A DNA stretch of 64,000 nt from Flavobacterium sp. SUN052 (GCF_028867935.1 NZ_JAPQNS010000005.1:248001-312000), one strand, 5' to 3'; positions 27,343-36,440 are shown, counted from the stretch's first letter. Translations and numbers: made by a program. The notes: generated from the sequence alone by a model not told the origin.

Positions 27343-27465
27343 GAGACTAATTGGTTAAGGATATAGGTAACAGTCAAGCTATTAGTCGAATTTACCGGGT
27401 TGTTGGCAAACATCCTACTGAAACAATTGCTATCTTTCTGACATTCAATTCTATCCCAGTTGGTT

Positions 27466-28335
27466 ATGCTTCTCTTTAGTTTCACTACCCAAACCCTCGT
27501 CTGGATTATTGTGGGCTACGTTGCGTTGTGTTTGCTGGCCTACTGGATTCAGGAGCGGTTCATTTTCAAGCCTGAAAAGCTTTCGGCTGATTTTGAATAC
27601 AAATACAACACGCCGTTCAAGGAGCTTCATTTTTCGATGACCGACGGGGCTCATATCAACGGACTGCTGTTTTATACGGCGGCCAAGCCCAAACGGGGGT
27701 TATTAATGTATTTTCATGGCAACACCCGTAGCGTGAAAGGCTGGTCGAAATACGCCCGTGATTTTTCGCGATATGGCTACGACGTGCTCATGATCGACTA
27801 TCGGGGTTACGGAAAAAGCTTTGGCAAACGCACCGAAACCAACCTCAAAAAAGACGCCGAACACATTTACCACCGGATGCGCTTCGATCATCGGTATGCC
27901 GAAAACCAGATTGTGGTATACGGACGGTCGCTGGGGTCGGGTTTTGCCACCAAACTAGCCTCGGTAACGCGCTGCAAAATGCTGATTTTAGACGCTCCCT
28001 ATTACAGCTTTTCGCAACTCACCAACCGTTTCCTACCCTTTCTGCCGGTTTCAATTATCCTGCGTTTCAAAATCCGAACCGATCAATGGATCAAGTACGT
28101 CCGTTGCCCGGTCTACATTATTCATGGCACCAAAGACCGGCTCATACCGCTTAGTTCAAGCATCCGGCTCGCCAAAATTGCTCCGTTAAACACACATCTG
28201 GTGTCCATTCAAGGCGGGGGCCACAACGATCTGCCTTCGTTTGAAGAATACCACCGCATCCTCGGCGACATTCTGACTGACCGCTTCGGTAGCCTTGAGC
28301 AACAGATCATGGGCGATATTGGATTCAATGCATGA
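27466..28335 (+). CDS. Membrane-anchored alpha/beta hydrolase
   Basis: The 289-residue protein is best started at the ATG at 27466 (MLLFSFTTQTLVWIIVGY); the frame also reaches a TTG at 27460. An N-terminal membrane helix (about 8-30) is followed by an alpha/beta-hydrolase domain: the oxyanion segment YFHGNTRS, the nucleophile elbow GRSLGSG (Ser), the Asp in IHGTKDRLIP and the His in GGGHNDLPSF. It resembles the BEM46/ABHD family. The next gene is a paralogue overlapping it by ATGA. Likely a lipid- or ester-hydrolase at the inner membrane. Confidence 0.88.
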   Translation: MLLFSFTTQTLVWIIVGYVALCLLAYWIQERFIFKPEKLSADFEYKYNTPFKELHFSMTDGAHINGLLFYTAAKPKRGLLMYFHGNTRSVKGWSKYARDFSRYGYDVLMIDYRGYGKSFGKRTETNLKKDAEHIYHRMRFDHRYAENQIVVYGRSLGSGFATKLASVTRCKMLILDAPYYSFSQLTNRFLPFLPVSIILRFKIRTDQWIKYVRCPVYIIHGTKDRLIPLSSSIRLAKIAPLNTHLVSIQGGGHNDLPSFEEYHRILGDILTDRFGSLEQQIMGDIGFNA

Positions 28336-29177
28336 AGAAGACAGTGTACATTTTAGTGGGGCTATTCCTCCTTTATCTCATCGGGTACCCGATCATTTAC
28401 TTTGGGCATCCGGTCGTGTTGTTTCGAAACGTTCCATTGCCCGATTCTACCCGATTTTCGTTTCCGTATCCGTTTCGTGAAGTCAATTTTGAGCCGGAAC
28501 CAGGGGTAAAACTCAATGCGCTATTTTTCCCAACTAAGGCTGTTCAAAAGCGGGGAGTCGTGTTGTATTTTCACGGTAATGCTGATAACCTCACCCGCTG
28601 GGGGCAATATGCCGACCGCTTTCTGAACCGGGGTTATGATGTCTGGATGTACGATTATCGGGAGTTCGGAAAAAGTCGAGCCGTAGGCCAGACTGCCAAA
28701 CAGGACGCCTTTGATGAGGACACGTTCTACCATGATGCCGAGTTTATATATCAGCAAGTGATTAAACAGTACCCCGAAAGCCAGGTCGTCTTATATGGTT
28801 ACTCGCTCGGAACGGGCATTGCCACTAAAGTTGCCGCTGAGCACAAACCACGTTTGCTGTTGCTCGAAGCGCCTTATTATTCTATTCCTGATGTGTGGTG
28901 GCAACGAGCTCCGATCTATCCGTACGGTCTGCTTATTCGTAATCAGTTCGGTACCAATGAGCGTATTTCCAGTGTTCATTGTCCCATTCATTTGTTTCAT
29001 GGTACCAACGACGAAGTGGTTCCGTACAAGTCGAGTTTGGAACTTGCCCGACTGCTAAACCGCGAACCCGCAGAGCTGATAACGACCATTTCGGGCGGAA
29101 AACACAAGGATCTGGCCGGTTTTCAGGAATATCAAGTTGGGTTAGGCGTATGGTTAAGCCGAATTTCATCGCCCTAA
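28332..29177 (+). CDS. Alpha/beta hydrolase, paralogue of the preceding gene
   Basis: A 281-residue protein with a hydrophobic N-terminus (about residues 4-22) and the same alpha/beta-hydrolase motifs: YFHGNADNLT, the Ser elbow GYSLGTG, HGTNDEVVP (Asp) and SGGKHKDLAGF (His). It overlaps the upstream gene by 4 bases (ATGA), a sign of translational coupling and of tandem duplication. The pair probably forms one operon of membrane-anchored esterases. Substrate unknown. Confidence 0.88.
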   Translation: MKKTVYILVGLFLLYLIGYPIIYFGHPVVLFRNVPLPDSTRFSFPYPFREVNFEPEPGVKLNALFFPTKAVQKRGVVLYFHGNADNLTRWGQYADRFLNRGYDVWMYDYREFGKSRAVGQTAKQDAFDEDTFYHDAEFIYQQVIKQYPESQVVLYGYSLGTGIATKVAAEHKPRLLLLEAPYYSIPDVWWQRAPIYPYGLLIRNQFGTNERISSVHCPIHLFHGTNDEVVPYKSSLELARLLNREPAELITTISGGKHKDLAGFQEYQVGLGVWLSRISSP

Positions 29178-29203
29178 TCGAACTTTTAAAGTCTGTAAAT
29201 CCT

Positions 29204-29212
29204 TACATTTGC
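29204..29212 (+). promoter_or_regulatory. -7 box of the sulfite/nitrite reductase gene
   Basis: TACATTTGC is an exact TAnnTTTGC match, 88 bases before the ATG at 29300. A stem-loop with a T-run lies between this box and the gene. Confidence 0.55.
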
Positions 29213-29229
29213 ATTAACAGACTTCATCG

Positions 29230-29262
29230 CAAACGCCGGATTTTCAACCGGCATTTGTTTTT
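29230..29262 (+). terminator. Stem-loop with T-run in the leader of the sulfite/nitrite reductase gene
   Basis: CAAACGCCGG (29230-29239) and CCGGCATTTG (29248-29257) form a 10-bp stem with one mismatch, followed by five T. It could end the hydrolase operon. Because it lies downstream of the box at 29204, it could also act as an attenuator for the reductase. Confidence 0.6.
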
Positions 29263-29299
29263 AATAGATAGTATATTTACTCTATAGGCTATTACTATT

Positions 29300-31444
29300 A
29301 TGTCTATTGCCTTTTCAAGCAACATTAGTTCAGCAGCCCAGCGCGACATTATTGATCTTCAAAAAAAGATCAGCGGCTTAGCCAGTGGCCAAATGACTGA
29401 TGAGCAATTTCGTAAGTTCCGTTTGGCTCGGGGGGTCTACGGTCAGCGGCAGGCGGGTGTTCAGATGATCCGCATTAAACTGCCTTATGGCCGTATTACT
29501 GCCGATCAGTTGACCCGTATAGCCGATGTTTCGGATAAATACGCCACTGGAAACCTTCATGCCACAACCCGGCAGGATATCCAGCTTCACTTTGTGAAAC
29601 TCGCCGATTCGCCCCAACTCTGGGCTGATCTGGAAGACGCGGGTATTACGTTGAAAGAAGCCTGTGGTAACACCGTTCGGAATGTAACCGGATCGGCCCG
29701 CGCCGGTATCGATCCTCTGGAACCGTTCGATATTTCGCCATACGCCCACGCTATTTTCGAATACTTTTTGCGTAACCCGATCTGTCAGGATATGGGTCGC
29801 AAGTTCAAGATCGCGCTCTCTTCGTCGGAGAAAGATTCAGCGTACGGTTATATGCATGACATCGGCCTGATTCCACGCATTCAGGACGGCCAGCGGGGCT
29901 TCAAAGTATTGCTGGGCGGTGGACTGGGGGCACAACCTTTTGCCGCACAAACTGCATCGGAATTCATTGAAGAAAACCGGGTTATCCCGTTCATTGAGGC
30001 TGTTATCCGCGTGTTTGATCGCTATGGCGAGCGTACAAAGCGGCACAAAGCCCGTATGAAATACCTGCTCAACGACATCGGCCTCGAAGAATTCCAGAAC
30101 CGGGTTGCTGAAGAGTGGACAGCGTTGAAGAATAAGGAGTGGGCTGTAAACAGTGCAGAGTCGGCTGTAAATGGCCTATACGCACCGCGCCCTGAGGCTA
30201 GCCAGTACGACCCTAAAACGGAAGATTCTAAGTTTGAAACCTGGTTTAAAACCAACGTTTTCGAGCAGAAGCAAACCGGTTGGTACGCCGTTCAGTTGCG
30301 TGTGTTGCTGGGTGATATGCATTCGGATACAGCGCGGGCTTTGGCCAGTTTAGTGAAGCAATACGCAGGTGACGATATTCGGGTTACTGTAAATCAGGGT
30401 TATCTACTCCGGTTTGTACGTCCTGAAAACCTCTCTGCTCTATACGAAGGTCTGGATACGCTTGGGTTGGCGACACCTGGTTTCGACACCACGGCCGATA
30501 TTACCACCTGCCCCGGCACCGATACCTGTAACCTCGCTATTTCGAGCAGTTACGGCATCACCCGGGCGCTGGAGACTATGATGCACGAAGAGTTTCCGGA
30601 CATCGTTTTCAACAACGATATCAAAATTAAAATAAGCGGGTGCATGAACGGTTGCGGCCAGCACTCAGTAGGTAATATTGGCTTTCACGGCTCGTCGATT
30701 AAAAACGGAGCGGCCGTAATGCCTGCCTTGCAAGTGCTGCTTGGTGGTGGTTTCAATGGTGCTGGCGAAGGTCAGCTGGGCGATAAAGTAGTGAAGATTC
30801 CTACGAAACGTGGCCCCGAAGCACTCCGCCTGCTGTTGCGTGACTACGACACGAATGCATTTGAAGGGGAGTACTTCAACGACTATTACGGACGGCAGGG
30901 CAAGAATTATTTCTACGCCATGCTGAAACCCCTGGCCGATCTGAAACTCGTCACCGCCGACGACTTCATCGACTGGGATCATACCGACCAATATTCCACT
31001 GAAGTAGGCGTGGGTGAATGTGCCGGGGTGATGATCGACCTCGTGGCAACTACGCTCGACGAAGCCACTGAAAAACTTACCTGGGCGCGGGAAGCACAGG
31101 GCGAAAGTCGCTGGGCCGACGCGCTTTATCATGCCTACAACGTGTTCATTACCAGTGCTAAAGCTGCTTTGATGAGCCGCGACGTAAACACCAACACGCA
31201 ACATGGAATCGTGTCGGACTTCGACCGGGTGTTTGTTGGTGAAGAGGGCTTTCACGGTGAAGAAGGCCAGTTCAAAACGCTGGTTTTCAGTATCAACAAG
31301 CAGGAGCCATCAGAAGCCTTTGCCAACGAATTCATTGCCCAATCGGAGCAGTTCCTGACCGCCGTATTGGCCTACCGCGAACGGCAAATCCAGTTTGAAG
31401 GCATGCCCGCCCTGCACGAATTAGTTCAAGCGCAGGATAGTTAA
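29300..31444 (+). CDS. Siroheme-dependent sulfite/nitrite reductase
   Basis: A 714-residue assimilatory reductase of the nitrite/sulfite reductase haemoprotein family. It has two ferredoxin-like half domains (GRITADQLTRIADV; LHATTRQDIQLHFVKL) and the siroheme/[4Fe-4S] ligands in TCPGTDTCNLA (C-x5-C) and SGCMNGCGQH (C-x3-C). The C-terminal 100 residues (WADALYHAYNVFITSAKAALM) are an added helical domain. It performs a six-electron reduction of sulfite or nitrite in the cytosol. The following gene encodes CobA, which makes the siroheme precursor. Sulfite versus nitrite cannot be decided from motifs alone. Confidence 0.9.
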   Translation: MSIAFSSNISSAAQRDIIDLQKKISGLASGQMTDEQFRKFRLARGVYGQRQAGVQMIRIKLPYGRITADQLTRIADVSDKYATGNLHATTRQDIQLHFVKLADSPQLWADLEDAGITLKEACGNTVRNVTGSARAGIDPLEPFDISPYAHAIFEYFLRNPICQDMGRKFKIALSSSEKDSAYGYMHDIGLIPRIQDGQRGFKVLLGGGLGAQPFAAQTASEFIEENRVIPFIEAVIRVFDRYGERTKRHKARMKYLLNDIGLEEFQNRVAEEWTALKNKEWAVNSAESAVNGLYAPRPEASQYDPKTEDSKFETWFKTNVFEQKQTGWYAVQLRVLLGDMHSDTARALASLVKQYAGDDIRVTVNQGYLLRFVRPENLSALYEGLDTLGLATPGFDTTADITTCPGTDTCNLAISSSYGITRALETMMHEEFPDIVFNNDIKIKISGCMNGCGQHSVGNIGFHGSSIKNGAAVMPALQVLLGGGFNGAGEGQLGDKVVKIPTKRGPEALRLLLRDYDTNAFEGEYFNDYYGRQGKNYFYAMLKPLADLKLVTADDFIDWDHTDQYSTEVGVGECAGVMIDLVATTLDEATEKLTWAREAQGESRWADALYHAYNVFITSAKAALMSRDVNTNTQHGIVSDFDRVFVGEEGFHGEEGQFKTLVFSINKQEPSEAFANEFIAQSEQFLTAVLAYRERQIQFEGMPALHELVQAQDS

Positions 31445-31445
31445 T

Positions 31446-31627
31446 AACCTCACCCCCGACCCCTCTCCGCAACGGCGGACCGCTTGCAAGGAGAGGGGAG
31501 ATGCTAACGTATCACTACTATTGTTCAGGCAACTATTTATTTACGATTGAGAATTGTCTAAACAAAAACAAAATTGTCTGCTAAGACACCCCTCTCCTTG
31601 CGAAGGAGAGGGGCTGGGGGTGAGGTT
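31446..31627. repeat. Palindromic MITE-like element (CCTCACCCCCGACCCCTC family), copy 2
   Basis: AACCTCACCCCCGACCCC at the left (from 31446) is mirrored by GGGGCTGGGGGTGAGGTT ending at 31627. Each side has a nested CTCTCC...GGAGAG hairpin; the left one is interrupted by an extra GCAACGGCGGACCGC. It lies between the reductase stop and the cobA start. It shares its arms with the element at 18377-18519, while the internal sequences differ. Confidence 0.85.
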
Positions 31628-31642
31628 GAACAATCACTCTTT

Positions 31643-32371
31643 ATGAAACTTACCCTCGTTGGTGCCGGGCCCGGTGATCCTGAGCTTATTACTGTTAAAG
31701 CCATTCGGGTGCTGAAAGAGGCCGATGTTATTCTGTACGATGCACTCGTAGCCCCGGAACTCCTTGATTACTGTCGTCCCGATGCGCTCAAAGTGTACGT
31801 AGGTAAGCGTAAGGGCGCGCACTCATTTACTCAGGACGAAATCAATCCGCTGATTCTGCATTATGCCCAACGCTACAACCATATAGTGCGGCTCAAAGGG
31901 GGCGACCCGTTTGTGTTTGGGCGGGGCTACGAAGAGGCCGAGTTTGCCCGGCATCATGGCATTGAGGTGGCTTTGGTACCCGGTATTTCGAGCACCTATG
32001 CTGTTCCGGCCACGGCCGGTGTGCCTCTCACCAGTCGGGGGGTTGCCGATAGCTTTTGGGTGGTTACGGGCACTACAAAAGACGGTCAACTCTCCAGCGA
32101 TTTGCAGTTGGCAGCCCAGTCGTCGGCAACGGTGGTTGTGCTGATGGGCATTCACCAACTGCACAAAATTGTGGACCTTTTCACAGCCATTGGCAAATCC
32201 AGTTTACCGATCGCCATTATCCAGAATGGTACTACGCCCAACGAACGGATGGTTGTCGGCCGGGTATCGGATATTCTTGATCGAGTTGAAAAAGAGGGTA
32301 TCAGTAACCCAGCTGTTATTGTGTTGGGAGAAGTGGCGGGACTGGCAACGAAGACTTTAGCCTTTCACTAA
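31643..32371 (+). CDS. cobA: Uroporphyrinogen-III C-methyltransferase
   Basis: A 242-residue SUMT starting at the ATG at 31643 (MKLTLVGAGPGDPELITVKA). The upstream in-frame stretch back to 31574 is translated repeat sequence and is rejected as coding. Motifs: VGAGPGDPELIT, the LKGGDPFVFGRGYEE core and VPGISSTYAVPATAGVPLTSRG, all characteristic of tetrapyrrole methylases. It methylates uroporphyrinogen III twice to precorrin-2, the precursor of siroheme, needed by the reductase encoded just upstream. No CysG-type oxidase/chelatase domain is fused. Its end overlaps hisS by 15 bases on the other strand. Confidence 0.93.
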   Translation: MKLTLVGAGPGDPELITVKAIRVLKEADVILYDALVAPELLDYCRPDALKVYVGKRKGAHSFTQDEINPLILHYAQRYNHIVRLKGGDPFVFGRGYEEAEFARHHGIEVALVPGISSTYAVPATAGVPLTSRGVADSFWVVTGTTKDGQLSSDLQLAAQSSATVVVLMGIHQLHKIVDLFTAIGKSSLPIAIIQNGTTPNERMVVGRVSDILDRVEKEGISNPAVIVLGEVAGLATKTLAFH

Positions 32372-33721
32372 TTCTACTACGGCCTCTCCGCTCAGTTTCT
32401 GCTGCTCGCCGGTAATCATGTTTTTTACAGTCAGTTGCCCCGTTTGAACTTCTTCGGAACCAATCAGGACTACGTACGGAATCCGTTTGGCGTTGGCATA
32501 GTCGAGCATTTTTTTGACTTTGGCTAGGTCGGGATACATTTCGGCGGCAACGCCTGCCTGACGGAGTTGATTGAGTAGGGGCAAGGCTACCGCCCGGCCA
32601 TCGCTGTCGAAAGGAACTAGCAAAACGGTAGTGCCCTGACCAGCATCGGCGGGGAAGAGGTTCAGTTCATCCATCACGTCGTAAATGCGGTCTACGCCGA
32701 ACGAGATGCCTACGCCCGACAGCCGTTCTGAGGTACCAAAGGCACTGGTCAGGTTGTCGTAACGTCCGCCCCCGCTGATGCTGCCGATGCTGACCCCCAG
32801 CGCTTTCACTTCGAAAATGGCTCCAGTATAGTAGGAGAGACCCCGTGCCAGCGTTACGTCGAGTTCCAATTGGGGGTGTTCCAGACCGTACTGGCTTACT
32901 AATTGTAGTGTTTCCTCTAACTCAGCGATCCCTTTTTGCGCCGTTTCAGAAGAGGTAAGCCAGCTTTTAAGCTTGGCAAGTACCTCGTCGGTTGTGCCCT
33001 GCATGGTAAACATAGGCGCCAGAGCTGCAACAGCTTCATCGGTAAAGCCGCGTTCGGCTAGTTCGGCCAGCACTTTTTCCTGACCAATTTTGTCCAGTTT
33101 GTCAATCGCAACGGCTAAAGCGCCTTCCATACCGGGAGCACCAATAAATTCGGCAATGCCCGTCAAGATTTTACGGTTGTTGATTTTTAGCGCGAAGTTC
33201 TGGATGCCGAGGTTACGCATCACTTCGTGAATCATCAGCACAATTTCGGCTTCGCACAGCAGCGAATCGGTTCCGACCACATCGGCATCGCACTGGTAAA
33301 ACTCCCGATAGCGGCCTTTCTGGGGCCGGTCGGCGCGCCAAACGGGCTGCATCTGGTAGCGTTTGAACGGTATCGCCAACGCGTGCCGGTTCATAACCAC
33401 ATAGCGGGCAAAAGGTACCGTCAGGTCGTAGCGAAGACCTTTTTCGGCAATTTTCGGCAACATGACTTTAGACCCAGCTGCTGTTGTTTCGGGAGTTAGC
33501 GAGGCTGCAAAATCGCCCGAGTTCAGGATTTTAAAGAGAAGTTGATCGCCCTCATCGCCATATTTGCCAGTGAGGGTAGTCAGGTTTTCCATCGAAGGCG
33601 TTTCGAGCGGCAAAAAGCCAAATCGCTTAAATGTAGCCCGGATGGTATCGAATATAAACAGCCGTTTGCTCATCTGCTCCGGCCCAAAATCGCGCGTTCC
33701 TTTAACGAGTGATGGTTTCAT
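32357..33721 (-). CDS. hisS: Histidyl-tRNA synthetase
   Basis: A 454-residue class II synthetase. The N-terminal KGTRDFGPEQMSKR, motif 2 RYREFYQCDADVVG, the His-specific LARGLSYYTGAIFEV and motif 3 SGVGISFGVDRI are diagnostic. The C-terminal anticodon-binding domain begins about residue 360 (VLLVPFDSDGRAVALPLLNQLR). It charges tRNA-His. It is convergent with cobA. The -7 box at 33726-33733 lies only 4 bases upstream of the ATG, so the transcript may be leaderless. Confidence 0.96.
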   Translation of the reverse strand: MKPSLVKGTRDFGPEQMSKRLFIFDTIRATFKRFGFLPLETPSMENLTTLTGKYGDEGDQLLFKILNSGDFAASLTPETTAAGSKVMLPKIAEKGLRYDLTVPFARYVVMNRHALAIPFKRYQMQPVWRADRPQKGRYREFYQCDADVVGTDSLLCEAEIVLMIHEVMRNLGIQNFALKINNRKILTGIAEFIGAPGMEGALAVAIDKLDKIGQEKVLAELAERGFTDEAVAALAPMFTMQGTTDEVLAKLKSWLTSSETAQKGIAELEETLQLVSQYGLEHPQLELDVTLARGLSYYTGAIFEVKALGVSIGSISGGGRYDNLTSAFGTSERLSGVGISFGVDRIYDVMDELNLFPADAGQGTTVLLVPFDSDGRAVALPLLNQLRQAGVAAEMYPDLAKVKKMLDYANAKRIPYVVLIGSEEVQTGQLTVKNMITGEQQKLSGEAVVELVKG

Positions 33722-33725
33722 GCCG

Positions 33726-33733
33726 CAAAGGTA
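33726..33733 (-). promoter_or_regulatory. -7 box of hisS
   Basis: The minus strand reads TACCTTTG, an exact TAnnTTTG match, 4 bases before the hisS ATG. No TTG at a good -33 spacing was found. Confidence 0.45.
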
Positions 33734-33860
33734 CGACAGATTTTTACCCTACCCTCAGCCGTTGGTTGGGCTGCAGCGCATATGCATGAATCTGATTTCT
33801 GTGCATGCCCCTCGCATGAACCGATTATTTGTTTAGTATTACGTAAAAACCACCTGAACC

Positions 33861-34223
33861 ATGCACCTAATTGCCAGTATTTTAATCGGTTTCGTTGCTC
33901 TTGAGCACCTGTACATTCTTTGGTTCGAAATGTTTGCCTGGGAAACCAAAGGCAAAGAGATATTTAAACAGGCGATGCCCGCTGAGCTGTTCAAACCAAC
34001 CAAAGGTTTAGCCGCCAATCAGGGCCTGTACAACGGTTTTCTGGCGGCTGGCCTGATCTGGACATTTTTTATTGATGACCATCACTGGAAAATCTACATC
34101 GCCATTTTCTTTCTGAGCTGCGTGATCATTGCCGGTATTTACGGTGCGTTGACGGCTACCAAACGAATATTCTACGTACAGGCGCTACCCGCAATTCTAG
34201 CATTGATAGCCGTACACTTGTAA
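33861..34223 (+). CDS. DUF1304 integral membrane protein
   Basis: A 120-residue protein with four predicted membrane helices. The pattern IGFVALEHLYILWFEMFAWETKG...FKPTKGLAANQGLYNGFLAAGLIW (helices 1-2), WKIYIAIFFLSCVIIAGIYGALTA (helix 3) and the final helix match the DUF1304 family, characterised by the conserved HLYI-x(3)-E-M-F and NQGLYNGFLA segments. The family has no known function. It lies alone between hisS and a kinase gene. Confidence 0.82.
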   Translation: MHLIASILIGFVALEHLYILWFEMFAWETKGKEIFKQAMPAELFKPTKGLAANQGLYNGFLAAGLIWTFFIDDHHWKIYIAIFFLSCVIIAGIYGALTATKRIFYVQALPAILALIAVHL

Positions 34224-34255
34224 GAAGTCGATTAATAGAGTCTAATCCCGTCTAA

Positions 34256-35284
34256 CTATACTAGCGGTAACGTAACGCGGAATTCCTGCCCGTCGTCTTC
34301 AATGATTGGTGTGGGCTGACCCAGCATCTGGTATTTGCTCAGAATGTTGCTCAGCCCTATTCCGTTAGACAGAGCTTTGCTGGGTTTGCGTTGCAGGTTG
34401 TTGCTAACTACCAGACGTTGTTGCTCATCGGTGCTGAGCAAAATGGTCAACGGCTGGTCGGGCAGGATGATGTTGTGTTTCACGGCATTTTCGATCAGCA
34501 GTTGTAGGGTAAGGGGTGGCAGCTGACGGCATTCTGCTTCTGGATGGATGCGCGTTACCAGCGTGAGCGAGTCACCGTGGCGGGTTTTGAGCAGGTGATA
34601 ATACGAATCAAGAAAGTCTAGCTCACTGGTAAGCGGTACCAACGACGACTCATTACTTTTGAGCAGATAGCGATAAACAGAACTCAGTTCTTCAGCGAAC
34701 GATTCGGCCTGGCGGGGGTCTTCGCCAATCAGTGCAATTAGCGAATTCAAACTATTGAACAAAAAATGCGGATTGACCTGTTGGCGAAGTGCATCGAGTT
34801 GTGCCTGTAGTTGGGCTTTGCTTAAGGTATCCACTTCCCGACGTGATTGCTGCCAATAGTTGAAACTATCCATGCTCTCATACGTAATCACCACAATGGC
34901 GACAATGGCAATGGTAAACAACAAGGCAAATCCTAACTGAACGACATCGGCATTGAAACCGGGCAGGCTGATCAAGCGGTACACGAAAAACAGGGTAACA
35001 ACGTGTAGGCTCGACGTAAGGGAAGTAGCCAGAAAGCGTTTAACTGCCCGCACTACATATTGCCGGGGATCGGGGTGCAACTCGTTTAGTTTAAGCGCGA
35101 TGACGTTGTTAATATACCAGTTTGCAAAAACATCAGCCAGGGTAATACCCGCTGATAATCCAAACGTCAACCAGTTTTGCCAGAACGCTTTTCCAATTAA
35201 TATCCAGTTGAGCAACCCAATGTACAACGGCACTATAATGAGTTGAAGAAGCCAGTCGTAACGTGAATAAGCTGGTAATTTCAT
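34256..35284 (-). CDS. LytS-type (His_kinase) sensor histidine kinase
   Basis: A 342-residue kinase. Residues 1-140 contain four membrane helices (for example LLQLIIVPLYIGLLNWILI). A coiled coil (about 145-170) leads to the H-box VNPHFLFNSLN (phospho-acceptor His173), the His_kinase family signature. The ATPase part has N-box IENAVKHN and GIGLSNILSKYQ. As in all the LytS-type kinases of this window the usual DxGxG box is replaced by NNLQRK. It lies just downstream of the susCD operon on the same strand but has its own promoter (35310-35339). No LytTR regulator is adjacent. Confidence 0.9.
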   Translation of the reverse strand: MKLPAYSRYDWLLQLIIVPLYIGLLNWILIGKAFWQNWLTFGLSAGITLADVFANWYINNVIALKLNELHPDPRQYVVRAVKRFLATSLTSSLHVVTLFFVYRLISLPGFNADVVQLGFALLFTIAIVAIVVITYESMDSFNYWQQSRREVDTLSKAQLQAQLDALRQQVNPHFLFNSLNSLIALIGEDPRQAESFAEELSSVYRYLLKSNESSLVPLTSELDFLDSYYHLLKTRHGDSLTLVTRIHPEAECRQLPPLTLQLLIENAVKHNIILPDQPLTILLSTDEQQRLVVSNNLQRKPSKALSNGIGLSNILSKYQMLGQPTPIIEDDGQEFRVTLPLV

Positions 35285-35309
35285 GAAAAGTCCAGGACAG
35301 GGTTGTATT

Positions 35310-35339
35310 CAAAAATACAGAATTCTACTTATATGCCAA
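35310..35339 (-). promoter_or_regulatory. Promoter of the LytS-type kinase gene at 34256
   Basis: On the minus strand TTG (35337-35339), 19 bases, TATTTTTG (35310-35317). Both elements and spacing match the Bacteroidota -33/-7 consensus. The start codon lies 26 bases downstream of the box. Confidence 0.6.
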
Positions 35340-35403
35340 CGCCAGTGGAGATTCTCTACCGGCTAGATTTTCAAGCGACGGACTCCCTAAACGAACCTGA
35401 TAC

Positions 35404-35440
35404 AAAAAAGCGGCCGTTACTCAGTTGAGTAACGGCCGCT
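35404..35440 (-). terminator. Terminator of the susC-susD-DUF1735 operon
   Basis: A perfect 15-bp stem AGCGGCCGTTACTCA / TGAGTAACGGCCGCT with a 2-base loop (35409-35440). On the minus strand it is followed by a T-run (the A-tract at 35404-35409). It lies 21 bases beyond the stop of the DUF1735 gene, so it should end the operon. Confidence 0.9.
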
Positions 35441-35461
35441 TTGGTGCTAAAACAGAGTTGC

Positions 35462-36436
35462 TTATCGCGCTCTCAGGAACGTCCACTCTTCATCCCAACT
35501 CGTACGGATGTTTGGAGCAGCCGCTACTACGCTAGGTTGCTTCATCCAGTATTTGAGTTTGATCTTTTTAGTAGATGCCGTGAATGTGTTCACTCCACTT
35601 GGGTCAATTTGGGCCGAACGAGTGTTACTCGCAGGCTGACCGTAGTAGTTGGTTACTGAAATGATTTTGTCCGTTGCCGGGTCAAACTCAAGGACGGGAG
35701 CAAAGCTACCATAACCACTAACACCAGTACCGGTCCAGAATGGAGCAATAGCTGAATTAAAGTAGAGATGATCAACCAGGACGCACTTGGTAGCTGAAAT
35801 GGTTTCCAACGTGTATTCTACCTTTTGACTTGCCGAGGCCAGGCTGATGAATGCTGCGTTCGATACATCGACCATTGTTCCGGTTGGCTTGTATACGCCA
35901 TCATACTTATTCTTGGCGTTCAAACTCAACAGAATAGTACCGAAGTTGCCACTAATCTCCCCTGTTGAAACAGTTTTGATTTGTACAGGTAACACGTAGC
36001 TTTTCGTGAAATCGAAAAGGCTGCTTTTAACTTTCAGCGCTACTGTAGCCGTACGTTGGCCTTTCGGAATCACAACCTGAGCGGGCAGGGTGTACAACGT
36101 GCTCGGAATCAGATCGTAAGTAGCTTTCTGCTCCGTATTGTATTGTGTTAGGGCAGCCGCATCAGTGCCGAGTGTCACTGTAATGTCTTCAGGAGCAACG
36201 TTTGCTCCCGAGTAACTCACCGTAATCGGAAAGTCGTTTTCCGGAGCCAGGTCAAACGCTTTAGTGTACAGCGCGTATTTACTACCATAAGGCGATACGA
36301 AACTGCTCGGGTTCTTAAACTCGACTACGTTGGTTGAATTCGCTGGGTCTAAGGAAAGCGTATCTTTTAAACAAGAAGTCAATGCGGAGCCAACAAAAAG
36401 GAGGCTAGCTATTTTTATGAAATTTTTCATCTTCAT
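35462..36436 (-). CDS. DUF1735/SusE-like surface lipoprotein
   Basis: A 324-residue lipoprotein with the lipobox LTSC (Cys22 region, GSALTSCLKD). The N-terminal DUF1735 (BT_3987-like) domain covers about residues 40-160 (FPITVSYSGANVAPEDITVTLG), followed by a DUF4361-like domain. These proteins accompany SusCD systems and bind glycans or peptides at the surface. It starts 4 bases after the susD stop, as the third gene of the operon. The substrate is not revealed by sequence. Confidence 0.85.
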   Translation of the reverse strand: MKMKNFIKIASLLFVGSALTSCLKDTLSLDPANSTNVVEFKNPSSFVSPYGSKYALYTKAFDLAPENDFPITVSYSGANVAPEDITVTLGTDAAALTQYNTEQKATYDLIPSTLYTLPAQVVIPKGQRTATVALKVKSSLFDFTKSYVLPVQIKTVSTGEISGNFGTILLSLNAKNKYDGVYKPTGTMVDVSNAAFISLASASQKVEYTLETISATKCVLVDHLYFNSAIAPFWTGTGVSGYGSFAPVLEFDPATDKIISVTNYYGQPASNTRSAQIDPSGVNTFTASTKKIKLKYWMKQPSVVAAAPNIRTSWDEEWTFLRAR

Positions 36437-36440
36437 CTAA

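Noticed and set aside
29204..29299. A SAM or cobalamin riboswitch before the reductase gene
   Set aside because: The leader is too short and lacks any recognised conserved core; only a simple stem with T-run is seen.
31574..31642. The N-terminal extension of cobA
   Set aside because: The extra residues come from the palindromic repeat at 31446-31627; the ATG at 31643 starts exactly with the conserved SUMT motif.
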